Assembly (NCBI GenBank): GCA_023248495.1
Contig: JAHFEK010000014.1
Span: forward strand, 1 to 37,029
Direction of reading: 5' to 3'
Source of the DNA: Nitrospinales bacterium
GTDB taxonomy: Bacteria; Nitrospinota_A; UBA7883; JACRGQ01
Length of the DNA stretch: 37,029 bases
The notes beneath the pieces are model-generated. The model ran no database searches, was not told the origin of the DNA, and saw nothing but the letters and a program-made list of their open reading frames with translations. Within the stretch, counting starts at the first letter, position 1. Each line of letters opens with the position of its first letter. A program made the position numbers and the translations under genes. Below, one piece after another: positions 16,781 through 24,460 of the stretch.

Positions 16781-17200
16781 ATGAAACAGGTTGTTATTGA
16801 CACCAATGTTTTTATAAGCGCCATTCTCAACCCACTGGGGAACCCTGCCGCAATTTTCAAGCTGGAGAGGGAAAAGAAGATCAAAATACTGGTTTCCCAC
16901 CCGATCCTGCAAGAATATATAAAGACTTTGTCGTATCCCCATCTTCAAAAGAAGCACGGCCTGTCCAAAGAACAAGTCAGCAAAAAGATATTGCGCCTTT
17001 TGAAATATGGAAAGTTCATTGATCCGGAAACGAAGTTGAACGTTATTGCCGATGATCCCGATGACAATAAATTTCTTGAGTGTGCCGTCGAAGGCGAAGC
17101 CGACTATATAATTTCCGGCGACAAACATCTAAAAAGCCTGAAAAGTTTCAGTGGCATCAAAATTGTCGATCCCGCCGCCTTTTTGAATATTAGCGCCTGA
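16781..17200 (+). CDS. PIN-domain toxin (COG1569-type RNase)
   Basis: A 139-residue PIN nuclease. The acidic metal-binding set is complete: Asp7 (VVIDTNVFISA), Glu45 (ILQEYIKTL), Asp95 (DDPDDNKFLECA) and Asp114 (IISGDKHL). PIN toxins cleave tRNA, rRNA or mRNA. The ISGDKHL ending is typical of the 'putative toxin-antitoxin component, PIN family' group rather than classic VapC. It starts three bases after the Phd-like antitoxin and is part of an AT-richer stretch that continues into the GHKL gene. The RNA target is unknown. Confidence 0.88.
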   Translation: MKQVVIDTNVFISAILNPLGNPAAIFKLEREKKIKILVSHPILQEYIKTLSYPHLQKKHGLSKEQVSKKILRLLKYGKFIDPETKLNVIADDPDDNKFLECAVEGEADYIISGDKHLKSLKSFSGIKIVDPAAFLNISA

Positions 17201-17344
17201 TGTGCCTTTGCGACAATTACTTTTCTTTGTTATCAAGTTCACTGGCCCGCGATTGTAAGCCGACATCGGCGGCAGTGTATTTGTATGATATTATCGTCCG
17301 GTTAAGAATATTAAAAATAGTAATTCTTTTGGGGAGGTTGTTCA

Positions 17345-19039
17345 ATGAGTGAAGAGTGGAAAAGCATAACTCCAAAAGTTAAGCCTGAAGCCGAGTTCCT
17401 TGAAATAGCGAGTGATTTTGGAAATCCCCTTGAAATACTGCGCGAAGCGATTTCCAATGCTTATGACCATAAAGCATCTTCGCTTACCATAACATTTAAA
17501 TATGAACCGATAGATGGCAAAGAGCAAATTGTGATTGAGATGGATGATAATGGTGAGGGAATGTCCTTTGACAAAATAAGCAACAACTTTTGGGATTTGG
17601 GGAATTCCTCTTCAAAGGGAGATCCCGAAAAAATTGGAGATAAAGGGCATGGCACTAAAATATACTTGCGGTCAGATTATGTTCATGTAATTACTCACCA
17701 TGCTACTGGTTCATATGAGGCGATTTGTGAGCGCCCCTTTCAAAAACTTAATAATTCACAAGTTCATTCACCTAAGATAAGAGAAATAGGGAAAAAAGAT
17801 AGCACTGGAACCATGATTCGCGTGATCGGGTACAATAACGATGATCAAACCCTATACGTTCAAGACGTTGTAAAGGATTACATTTACTGGTTCACTAAGC
17901 ATGGTTCTTTTCAATCCCAATTTGATAATCAAGATGTGTTTGACTTCACAATTTATTTAAAGTGTTTGGACGTTGAGCAGCATGAGCCTTTGCCGTTCGG
18001 TCATCCGTTTCCAAAAATCAACGACAATTTAGATGAATTGTTCAAGAGACATGAAACAAATGCGGCAGATCATTTTGTTAAGAAATATACAAAAGAAGGC
18101 CGATTGGATGAGATGCCTAGCATTCAGTACAAAGCGGTAATTTATGTTGAAGGTGATTTGGCCAAAAGAAGCTACAATCCGCTTCTTGTCGAGCGGGCAA
18201 GAAAAAAGAAAAAGCACGTTTATAAGGTTGCTGATAGATATGGTTTGTGGCTTGCGAAAGATTTTATTCCTGTTCAACGTGTGAATGATTGGATTTCGGG
18301 CTTTGGTAAAGGGTCAAACTCATATGTTTTGTTGCATGGCTTTATCAACTGTCAAGATTTTAAATTAACGGCTAATCGTGGAACTATCGCAAATACAAAT
18401 CCCAAGATAATAAGAGAGATTCAAAAAGTATTTGTCGAAATGATCGAAGATGTTGATGCTGAGATGTTTAAAGAAGGTCTTTTTTCGCTGCAGCGATGGC
18501 AGGAGCAGGAGAAGACTCTTAAGCAGGAGCAGGCGGATTTTAGAAGGCGGAAAGACGCTTTAGCAACCAGAAAATCTGCTCTTATAAATGGGCGAGTAGT
18601 CCTGGAGCCACAATCGGAGTCCGAAACATTTGGCTTATTCACGGTTATATATACTTTACATCCAGATCTATTCGCTTTTGAACCGCTTGATTATGACACA
18701 ACAAGAGGAATTGACATATTAGCGCGCAACAAAACACAGCTTCCGATTGCAGATTGTGAGTTTTGGTATATTGAGCTCAAGCATATGCTTAAGAATGCTT
18801 TTAACCATTCTTTCAGGAACCTCCGCTGGATTGTATGTTGGGATTTCGAAAAAACTATTAAACATGGGTCTGCTTTAGATTCCAGTGTTGACGATACAAT
18901 GCGTGAGTTGAAAATTTATGAGGATCCACATACAAAAAAAAGAACCTACTATCTTGAGCATCCCAGCGAGCCAGTTAGAATTACTGTAATCAGATTAAAG
19001 GAGTTGTTAGAGAAGGAAACTGGGATTGTGTTTAAATGA
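17345..19039 (+). CDS. GHKL (MORC/Hsp90-like) ATPase with putative PD-(D/E)XK nuclease domain
   Basis: A 564-residue protein. Residues 30-110 form a Bergerat ATP site: N-box Glu34/Asn38 (LREAISNAYDH), DDNGEGM with Asp68, and IGDKGHGTK (97-105). A second domain with NRGTIAN-like sequence suggests the S5-fold arm of MORC/Hsp90/MutL proteins. About 385-420 is a charged coiled coil. Near the C-terminus, Asp457 (RGIDILA) is followed 20 residues later by Glu477-Leu-Lys479 (YIELKHML), the spacing of a PD-(D/E)XK nuclease core. GGGGAGG precedes the ATG. Codon use is clearly AT-richer than the flanking genes, indicating transfer. Prokaryotic MORC-like ATPases fused to nucleases are known in defence contexts; that role is an inference, and the nuclease assignment rests on a short motif. 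Confidence 0.72.
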   Translation: MSEEWKSITPKVKPEAEFLEIASDFGNPLEILREAISNAYDHKASSLTITFKYEPIDGKEQIVIEMDDNGEGMSFDKISNNFWDLGNSSSKGDPEKIGDKGHGTKIYLRSDYVHVITHHATGSYEAICERPFQKLNNSQVHSPKIREIGKKDSTGTMIRVIGYNNDDQTLYVQDVVKDYIYWFTKHGSFQSQFDNQDVFDFTIYLKCLDVEQHEPLPFGHPFPKINDNLDELFKRHETNAADHFVKKYTKEGRLDEMPSIQYKAVIYVEGDLAKRSYNPLLVERARKKKKHVYKVADRYGLWLAKDFIPVQRVNDWISGFGKGSNSYVLLHGFINCQDFKLTANRGTIANTNPKIIREIQKVFVEMIEDVDAEMFKEGLFSLQRWQEQEKTLKQEQADFRRRKDALATRKSALINGRVVLEPQSESETFGLFTVIYTLHPDLFAFEPLDYDTTRGIDILARNKTQLPIADCEFWYIELKHMLKNAFNHSFRNLRWIVCWDFEKTIKHGSALDSSVDDTMRELKIYEDPHTKKRTYYLEHPSEPVRITVIRLKELLEKETGIVFK

Positions 19040-19053
19040 AGTACATATAACAC

Positions 19054-19144
19054 AAAAAATTTTTCGTTTTGGCCCGCCAGTAAAGTTAGCAAAGCTAACG
19101 TGTGCACATGGAATAGTGGCTGTGGGTATCAGGGAACCGCTTCA
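19054..19144 (+). repeat. Diverged copy of the pilM/gspL-like gene start
   Basis: This stretch aligns with 20272-20360, the promoter region and first dozen codons of the gene at 20322, at roughly three identical bases in four by eye. Shared blocks include CGTTTTGG, CCAGTAA, AACGT and AATAG. In the matching frame the copy would read I-V-A-V-G-I-R-E where the intact gene reads I-A-V-V-D-I-R-D. The copies are direct repeats flanking the metallo-beta-lactamase gene. It also contains a 6-bp hairpin GTTAGC/GCTAAC. Confidence 0.55.
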
Positions 19145-20020
19145 GGTGCGCGCCTGCACTGTTTCCATCCACGCGATGCACTCGGTCATCTTTTGTTTCA
19201 TCTCCCGCAGCGGGTAGTGCGCCCTGCCGCCGTGGCCGGGAAGTATCCATTCAAAGCCGTAGGCCGCCAGCCGTTTCATCGAGGCCGTTTGCTCTTGCCA
19301 CGAATACCAGCAATGGTTGTTGAAAGCCGTGGGATGGGTGCGGTTCTGGTTTTGTGCCAGATGGTCGCCGGTGAAAAGGAACATGCCGTGTAACAGGCAG
19401 ATGGAGCCTTTGGTATGCCCCGGCACCGGGATCACCAGCAGATCGTCGGCCAGCCGCACCGGCTCAGCGCCTTCCACCGTCACCTCCACTGCGGTCAACC
19501 CCCGATGCAGATCGAACCGGTGCATGATCCGTTTGCAGCCGAAATGCGCGGCGAACCGTTCATGTTCCCCCACATCATCCCGGTGGGTGAGAAACATGAG
19601 CGCCACCCCTCCCATTTGTTCCAGCCGCCGCACCAGCGCCGGCTCGAAGCGCGGCGCATCGACAAGCACGTTCCCCTCCGGCCGTTGGATAAGGTATGAC
19701 GATGCGCCGAAACTGAGCGGCGAGTTGTAGCCGTTGTAGTAGACATTGTCCGCGATATTTTGCGGAAAAAGTTCAATGGCCGCCGCACCGGCTTCTTCCG
19801 CCGAGGGGCCTATGGAACCGGCGGGACATGCCACGCTTGCCATTAGCGCCAGCGCGCGCTCCTCCCCGTTCGTTGGCTGGCGTTGAACGTATGATTGCCC
19901 GTGGCGCTCGGCAAAGATGGCCGGGGCCACGGCGCGGCACGCGCCGCTGTTGATGCAGGTGGCATCGACGAAAAATTCGCCGGTTGCGTTGGTGTTGAGC
20001 GATCGTGATCGGTCGGCCAT
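19142..20020 (-). CDS. Ferredoxin-like domain fused to metallo-beta-lactamase hydrolase
   Basis: A 292-residue protein. The N-terminal 80 residues hold Cys22 and Cys28 and a distal VACPAGSIG cysteine, a spacing like single-cluster ferredoxins. The rest is a metallo-beta-lactamase fold: the first metal motif reads THRDDVGEH (a variant of HxHxDH), followed by PGHTKGS, FTGDH and PGHGGRAHY. Ferredoxin-MBL fusions of this kind occur in bacteria and plastids and act on unknown thioester or glyoxalase-II-like substrates. The ATG at 20020 follows GGAGG. It stands alone, convergent with the GHKL gene and divergent from the pilus-type genes. Confidence 0.85.
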   Translation of the reverse strand: MADRSRSLNTNATGEFFVDATCINSGACRAVAPAIFAERHGQSYVQRQPTNGEERALALMASVACPAGSIGPSAEEAGAAAIELFPQNIADNVYYNGYNSPLSFGASSYLIQRPEGNVLVDAPRFEPALVRRLEQMGGVALMFLTHRDDVGEHERFAAHFGCKRIMHRFDLHRGLTAVEVTVEGAEPVRLADDLLVIPVPGHTKGSICLLHGMFLFTGDHLAQNQNRTHPTAFNNHCWYSWQEQTASMKRLAAYGFEWILPGHGGRAHYPLREMKQKMTECIAWMETVQART

Positions 20021-20115
20021 GAGTTGCCTCCATAGGCGCTGCCTTATTGTTCAATTGTACCACCGCATACAAAGTTGTGGTCATTGTTTGGTATTTTCGG
20101 TGGTGCATCAGTTTG

Positions 20116-20188
20116 AGATTGCCGCGGCCATCTTCAATGGCCTCGCAATGACAAATTGCTGTCATTGCGAGCGTTAGCGAAGCAATCT
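20116..20188. repeat. REP/MITE-like inverted repeat
   Basis: An imperfect palindrome: AGATTGC...CTCGCAATGACA (20116 onward) is mirrored by TGTCATTGCGAG...GCAATCT (to 20188) around a short AATTGC centre. The ends match an intergenic palindrome family (TCATTGCGAG...GAAGCAATCT) that is common in many bacterial genomes. No coding capacity. Confidence 0.7.
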
Positions 20189-20321
20189 AAGGTTTCGTTA
20201 ACAAATTAATTTCAAACGGACCCACTACCTATTTTCGCCGGGCGGGCATGGCCGCCATTGGGGCCGACGCGAAAAAGTTTTGCGTTTTGGGGGGCCAGTA
20301 AGGGTAGAATAGCCAACGTAT

Positions 20322-21713
20322 ATGCGTCAAATAGCGGTTGTGGATATTAGGGACGGCTTCAGCGCCGCCGCCGTGTATGCCGAAGGGCTGCAAGGGGGGG
20401 CGGTGAAGGGGACAGCCCTGATTAGGGGTTCCTTCTTGCGGGAAGCCGCCGCCTCGCAGGTGAAAGAGGCTCTCGACCGCCTTTCCCCCGATCCCGATTA
20501 CCTCATTCTTCTTTTGCCGCGTTCACTTTTCCATCTCACCTCCGCGCATATTCCGGCCCGTGATGCCGAGATGTTGGCGCGGATGATGGAATTCGAGGTG
20601 CCACGCCATTTTCCCATTCCTGCCGACCGCCTTGTGTATTCATACATAGTGGCCGAGAGGACGGATACCGGTTACACGGTGAACCTAGCGGGTCTCAAAC
20701 GGGAAGATTTCGATGCTTATTACATCGCCGCCCGCGCGGCGGGGTTGCACGCCGATATTATTTCGATCTTTTCCGCCGCGTTTTTGCCGGCGGCGGGCGA
20801 CGTGCCGCGCGCATCTGCCGATATTGCGCGGGATGGGTTTGACCTGACTTTGGCGCGCGGCAAAAAAATAGTCTATTCCCGCTGGTCACGCTTTAAACCG
20901 GAGCTGGACGAACGTGATTTTTTCAGCCCCGGTATTTTGGCCGACACTTCCGCCCCGCAGGTGGCCGATCAGATCGCCGCCGAACTCGACCGGCTCAAGC
21001 TGGCGTCCGGGGTCGACAACCTGCCGGAGTATCTGGACAACCTAAAGATTACCGGCGGCGCGGCGCGGCTGCGTCAGACGGTGGCGCACCGCCTTGCCTC
21101 GCGGGCGGAACTGAAGAGCGCCAAAGTGAAGACGCTCCCCCTGGAAAAGGAAAATGACGGACTCGAATATGCCGCAGCCGCTGCCGCGTCGGCCGGGCTT
21201 TATCAGGATGGGGCGGCGTTCAACTTTATCCCCAAAACCCAGAGGCGGCTGCGGCACCATGTGGCGCGGCGGCTCTTGCGCGGCGCGGCGGCGGTTATCG
21301 CGGCGTTGATGGTTGTATGGGCCGGGATGGCCTTTGGAGTCCGCTGGAAGGCCCTGCGCGGCCTTGAGGCGGAGCTGGCCGCGCTCAAGCGGGACGCCCG
21401 CAAGAGCGAGGGATTGCAGCTTAAAATGGGGGAGTACCAAGCCTATTTCGATGGCTTCAATGCTTTCTCAGCCCAAAAATCATTCAACCTTGAAATGTTG
21501 GCGGCGCTCACCGGCGGGCTGCCGCGCGACACATTTATCACCGAGCTTGAATTCCGCCCCTGCACCGTCACCATCGCCGGGGTCTCCGCCAATGCCACGT
21601 CCCTGTTGAAGGCGATGGAGGGCGCGGGCGGATTGAAAAACGCGCAGATGCTTGCGGCGGTGCAGACCACTCCCGCCGGGGAACGCTTCAAGCTGGGGAT
21701 GGAGTGCAAATGA
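20322..21713 (+). CDS. GspL/PilM-PilN-like assembly protein
   Basis: A 463-residue protein with a cytoplasmic actin-like domain of the PilM/GspL type (about 1-310, opening IAVVDIRDG and LLLPRSLFHLTS), one transmembrane helix at about 330-350, a short coiled coil and a periplasmic ferredoxin-like PilN/GspL domain (FITELEFRPCTVTIAG). These proteins link the cytoplasmic ATPase to the inner-membrane platform of type IV pili or type II secretion. The single-chain layout resembles GspL more than separate PilM and PilN. The stop overlaps the next start (ATGA). A TAGAAT box lies 11 bases before the ATG with no clear Shine-Dalgarno. No ATPase, pilin or secretin gene is in the window. Confidence 0.72.
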   Translation: MRQIAVVDIRDGFSAAAVYAEGLQGGAVKGTALIRGSFLREAAASQVKEALDRLSPDPDYLILLLPRSLFHLTSAHIPARDAEMLARMMEFEVPRHFPIPADRLVYSYIVAERTDTGYTVNLAGLKREDFDAYYIAARAAGLHADIISIFSAAFLPAAGDVPRASADIARDGFDLTLARGKKIVYSRWSRFKPELDERDFFSPGILADTSAPQVADQIAAELDRLKLASGVDNLPEYLDNLKITGGAARLRQTVAHRLASRAELKSAKVKTLPLEKENDGLEYAAAAAASAGLYQDGAAFNFIPKTQRRLRHHVARRLLRGAAAVIAALMVVWAGMAFGVRWKALRGLEAELAALKRDARKSEGLQLKMGEYQAYFDGFNAFSAQKSFNLEMLAALTGGLPRDTFITELEFRPCTVTIAGVSANATSLLKAMEGAGGLKNAQMLAAVQTTPAGERFKLGMECK

Positions 21714-22309
21714 TGGATCTCTCCCGTTTTTCCCGGCGTGAGCGGCTTTGGATGTTCTTTGGCGGCGGCGTTATTGTCCTCATCCTGCTCTATTTCGCCG
21801 TGGCGGAACCGTTGATAAACAAATTCCGCGCGATGGATGGCGAGATCGCCGGATTGACGGAAAGAGTTGCGCGGTACCGCGCGGCCGCCAGCGGCGCCGG
21901 GGCGGAAGGGCAACGGCAGGGGGAATACCAGGCCGCCCTGAAATCGGTTGAAGCCGCCAGCTTCACCGCCGACACCGACGCGTTGGCCGCCGCGCAGATG
22001 ACCGAGTTGGTGCGGGCGAAGGCGCTGGCGGCCGGTATCACGTTGGGAACCAGCAAGCCGGAAAAGGCGGAGGATTATCACGGCTACCGCATCCTCAACC
22101 TGAGCGTGACCTTTAACGCGCCGCTTGCGGCGCTGGCCAATTTCATGCGGGAAATGGAGAACGATCAAAAACGGATGCAGATACGGGAGGCGAAGATTGC
22201 CTCCCAAAAACAGGATTATCCCGACGACGTGGCCGAGACCCTCTCGGTGCGGCTGCTGATCGCGGGGTTGCGGTACGTGCCGCCCAACACCAACGCGGAG
22301 GCAAAATAA
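21710..22309 (+). CDS. GspM/PilO-like inner-membrane assembly protein
   Basis: A 199-residue bitopic protein: short basic cytoplasmic N-terminus (SRRERLW), a transmembrane helix at about 15-35, a coiled coil and a periplasmic ferredoxin-like domain (YRILNLSVTFNAPLAALANFM). This is the GspM/PilO pattern, and such proteins pair with GspL/PilN. The ATG at 21710 overlaps the preceding stop; it ends with overlap into rimP. The co-occurrence of these two without other secretion genes suggests the rest of the system is elsewhere. Confidence 0.72.
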   Translation: MMDLSRFSRRERLWMFFGGGVIVLILLYFAVAEPLINKFRAMDGEIAGLTERVARYRAAASGAGAEGQRQGEYQAALKSVEAASFTADTDALAAAQMTELVRAKALAAGITLGTSKPEKAEDYHGYRILNLSVTFNAPLAALANFMREMENDQKRMQIREAKIASQKQDYPDDVAETLSVRLLIAGLRYVPPNTNAEAK

Positions 22310-22764
22310 TGAGTGTGGAAGAACGGATACGGGAAATGCTCGCGCCGATCATTGAGCGCGAAGGGGTGGTTTTATACGACATCGATGTGGTCGCCAGCGG
22401 TCCCCATCAGCGCCTGATAATATACATCGACCGGCCGGGCGGCGTGAATTTGGGGCACTTGGAAACGGTGAACCACCAAATTTCCGCGTTGCTCGACGTG
22501 GAGGATATTTTCTCGGCGCACTACATGCTGGAGGTCTCATCTCCGGGCCTTACCCGCAAGCTGGTCAAAGAGGAACATTTCGCCAAGAGCACCGGGAATT
22601 TTGCCCGTGTGGTATTCAGGAAAGGGTTTAATGGGCCGGAAAAGACGGATGGCATGCTGGAAACGGCCGACGGCGGCAAATACCGGATCGTTCCCGACAT
22701 GGGGGCGCCGGTTGAATTTACCTTCAACGATGTGGCGCGTGCCAGACTGGATTTGAAAGAATGA
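22309..22764 (+). CDS. rimP: Ribosome maturation factor RimP
   Basis: A 151-residue protein needed for 30S subunit assembly. The N-terminal RimP domain is seen in IIEREGVVLYDIDVV and LEVSSPGLTRKL (a family signature), followed by a C-terminal SH3-like barrel (PVEFTFNDVARARLDL). The start overlaps the preceding gene's stop and the end overlaps the nusA ATG (ATGA), the usual rimP-nusA coupling. Confidence 0.94.
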   Translation: MSVEERIREMLAPIIEREGVVLYDIDVVASGPHQRLIIYIDRPGGVNLGHLETVNHQISALLDVEDIFSAHYMLEVSSPGLTRKLVKEEHFAKSTGNFARVVFRKGFNGPEKTDGMLETADGGKYRIVPDMGAPVEFTFNDVARARLDLKE

Positions 22765-23774
22765 AACAGAACCTAAAAGAGATAATAGAAGAAGCGGCGC
22801 GCGAGCGGGGTATCGGCGGCGATGTATTGGTGACCGCCATCGAAAGCGGCATCGCCCTCGCGGCGCAGCGCAAGAGCGGCGAGCACAACCTGCGCGCGAA
22901 ATTCAATACGGATGACGGCACCTTCTCGCTGACGCAGGCGCTGACGGTAAAGGACGAGCCGCTGGACGACAGTGAAATATCGCTGACGGAGGCGCGCGCG
23001 GTGAAGGAAGACGTCCGTTCCGGCGATATGCTGGAGATACCTTTCGATTTTCCCGATTTGGGACGGCTTGCGGCGCAGACCACGCGCAGCGTGATGCGCA
23101 AAAACTTGCGTGAGTTGGAGACGGAGCAGAAGGTGGCGGTTTTGGCCCAGGATTACGGCAAGCTGATTGTGGCCACCGTGGTGGGGAAAAGCGAGCGCGA
23201 CGAGTATCTGTTAAAGGCGGGTGAGACGCTGGCGGTGCTCACCCGGAAGGAACAAGCTTTTCGCGAAAATTTTTACAACGGCGAGGTGATCAAGGTCATC
23301 ATTGTCGGCGCGGAGCCGGGCGGTGACGATCCGGTCTACAGCGTTTCGCGCACGCACCCGTTGCTATTGCGCCACCTCTTCGCCCGCGAAGTGCCCGAAG
23401 TGGCCGAGGGCGTGGTGGTAATCAAGGCGCTCGCGCGCGATACCAGCGGCCGGGCTAAAGTGGCGGTGATCAGCACCAAACCGAATGTCGATCCGGTCGG
23501 CACTTGCATCGGACCGGCGGGGCAACGGGTGAAGAACATCATTAAAGAACTCAAAGGGGAGAACATCGACATTATCCCGTGGTCTGAAAACCCGGAAGAG
23601 TTTATTGCCGCCGCGCTGACGCCGGCCAAGGTGAAACGGGTGCGGTGCGATTGGGTGGCGATGACCGGCTACGTGGAACTTGAGCCGGATCAGCAGTCCA
23701 TCGCGGTTGGCAAAGGAGGGCTGAACATCCGGCTCGCCTCGCGGCTTACCCGCTGGACCATTAACGTGAAGTGA
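22761..23774 (+). CDS. nusA: Transcription termination/antitermination factor NusA
   Basis: A 337-residue NusA of the short type: RNA-polymerase-binding N-terminal domain (1-125), S1 domain (about 135-200), KH1 with GTCIGPAGQRVKNIIKEL and KH2 with AVGKGGLNIRLASRLTRW. It lacks the acidic C-terminal repeats of E. coli NusA, as in many other bacteria. It binds RNA polymerase and nascent RNA and modulates pausing, termination and antitermination. Translation is coupled to rimP. Unusually, infB does not follow: the next gene is gmhA on the opposite strand. Confidence 0.95.
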   Translation: MKQNLKEIIEEAARERGIGGDVLVTAIESGIALAAQRKSGEHNLRAKFNTDDGTFSLTQALTVKDEPLDDSEISLTEARAVKEDVRSGDMLEIPFDFPDLGRLAAQTTRSVMRKNLRELETEQKVAVLAQDYGKLIVATVVGKSERDEYLLKAGETLAVLTRKEQAFRENFYNGEVIKVIIVGAEPGGDDPVYSVSRTHPLLLRHLFAREVPEVAEGVVVIKALARDTSGRAKVAVISTKPNVDPVGTCIGPAGQRVKNIIKELKGENIDIIPWSENPEEFIAAALTPAKVKRVRCDWVAMTGYVELEPDQQSIAVGKGGLNIRLASRLTRWTINVK

Positions 23775-23815
23775 TCCGCTTTATTCGGAATACAGCGGGG
23801 CGTCCGTCCGGGGCA

Positions 23816-24397
23816 TCAGAGGCCGAAAAGTTCTTTCTCAATCTGTGCGCAGATGATGTGGCCGATAAGGATATGCGCCTCCTGTATCCGGGGCGTGTCG
23901 GACGTGGGGATGTGAACGCATACATCGGCGACTGCCGCGATTTTCGATTCGATGTTTGTGCCGGTGAGACCGGCGGTTTTAAGGCCCATTAGTTTTGCTT
24001 TCATCATCGCTTGTACCACGTTGGGACTGTTGCCGCTGGTGGTGATGCCGATCAGGAGGTCGCCCGGTTTTCCCAGCCCTTCCACCTGTCTGGCATAAAT
24101 GGCGCTAAAGTCGTAATCGTTGCCAATGGCCGTGATGGCGGAGCTATCGACGGTGAGCGCGATAGCCGCCAGCGGAGGCCGGTTTTTGCCGAAGCGTCCT
24201 ATTAATTCCGCCGCAATATGTTGACTGTCCGCGGCACTGCCGCCGTTGCCGCAGAGCAGTATTTTGCCGCCGTTTTTGAGCGACAGTGCCCCTGCGCGGG
24301 CAATGGCGGCGACAGCCAGGGCTAGCGCGGCATCATGCGCAACTAATTGAATAACAGAGAGGTGAGAGTTAACCGCTTCTTTATAAATGTGTTCCAT
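23816..24397 (-). CDS. gmhA: Phosphoheptose isomerase
   Basis: A 193-residue SIS-fold enzyme converting sedoheptulose 7-phosphate to D-glycero-D-manno-heptose 7-phosphate, the first step to ADP-heptose for lipopolysaccharide core. Family motifs are CGNGGSAADSQHIAAEL, TTSGNSPNVV and TPRIQEAHILIGH, including the catalytic Glu and His. The length is typical. A TATAAT box stands seven bases before the ATG and no Shine-Dalgarno is present, so the mRNA is probably leaderless. Confidence 0.94.
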   Translation of the reverse strand: MEHIYKEAVNSHLSVIQLVAHDAALALAVAAIARAGALSLKNGGKILLCGNGGSAADSQHIAAELIGRFGKNRPPLAAIALTVDSSAITAIGNDYDFSAIYARQVEGLGKPGDLLIGITTSGNSPNVVQAMMKAKLMGLKTAGLTGTNIESKIAAVADVCVHIPTSDTPRIQEAHILIGHIICAQIEKELFGL

Positions 24398-24404
24398 TGA
24401 TCGG

Positions 24405-24434
24405 ATTATACTGGACTTAAGGCATTAATACCAA
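24405..24434 (-). promoter_or_regulatory. Promoter of gmhA, apparently leaderless
   Basis: On the minus strand, TTGGTA (24434-24429), 18-base spacer and consensus TATAAT (24410-24405). The ATG follows after seven bases. It is back-to-back with the TATAAT box of the small RNA on the plus strand. Confidence 0.6.
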
Positions 24435-24450
24435 CCGGCTCTTTTGGGCG

Positions 24451-24456
24451 TATAAT
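24451..24456 (+). promoter_or_regulatory. -10 box of the putative small RNA
   Basis: Consensus TATAAT. No clear -35 is visible; the upstream DNA is shared with the divergent gmhA promoter. A start near 24461-24464 is expected. Confidence 0.45.
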
Positions 24457-24460
24457 GTAG

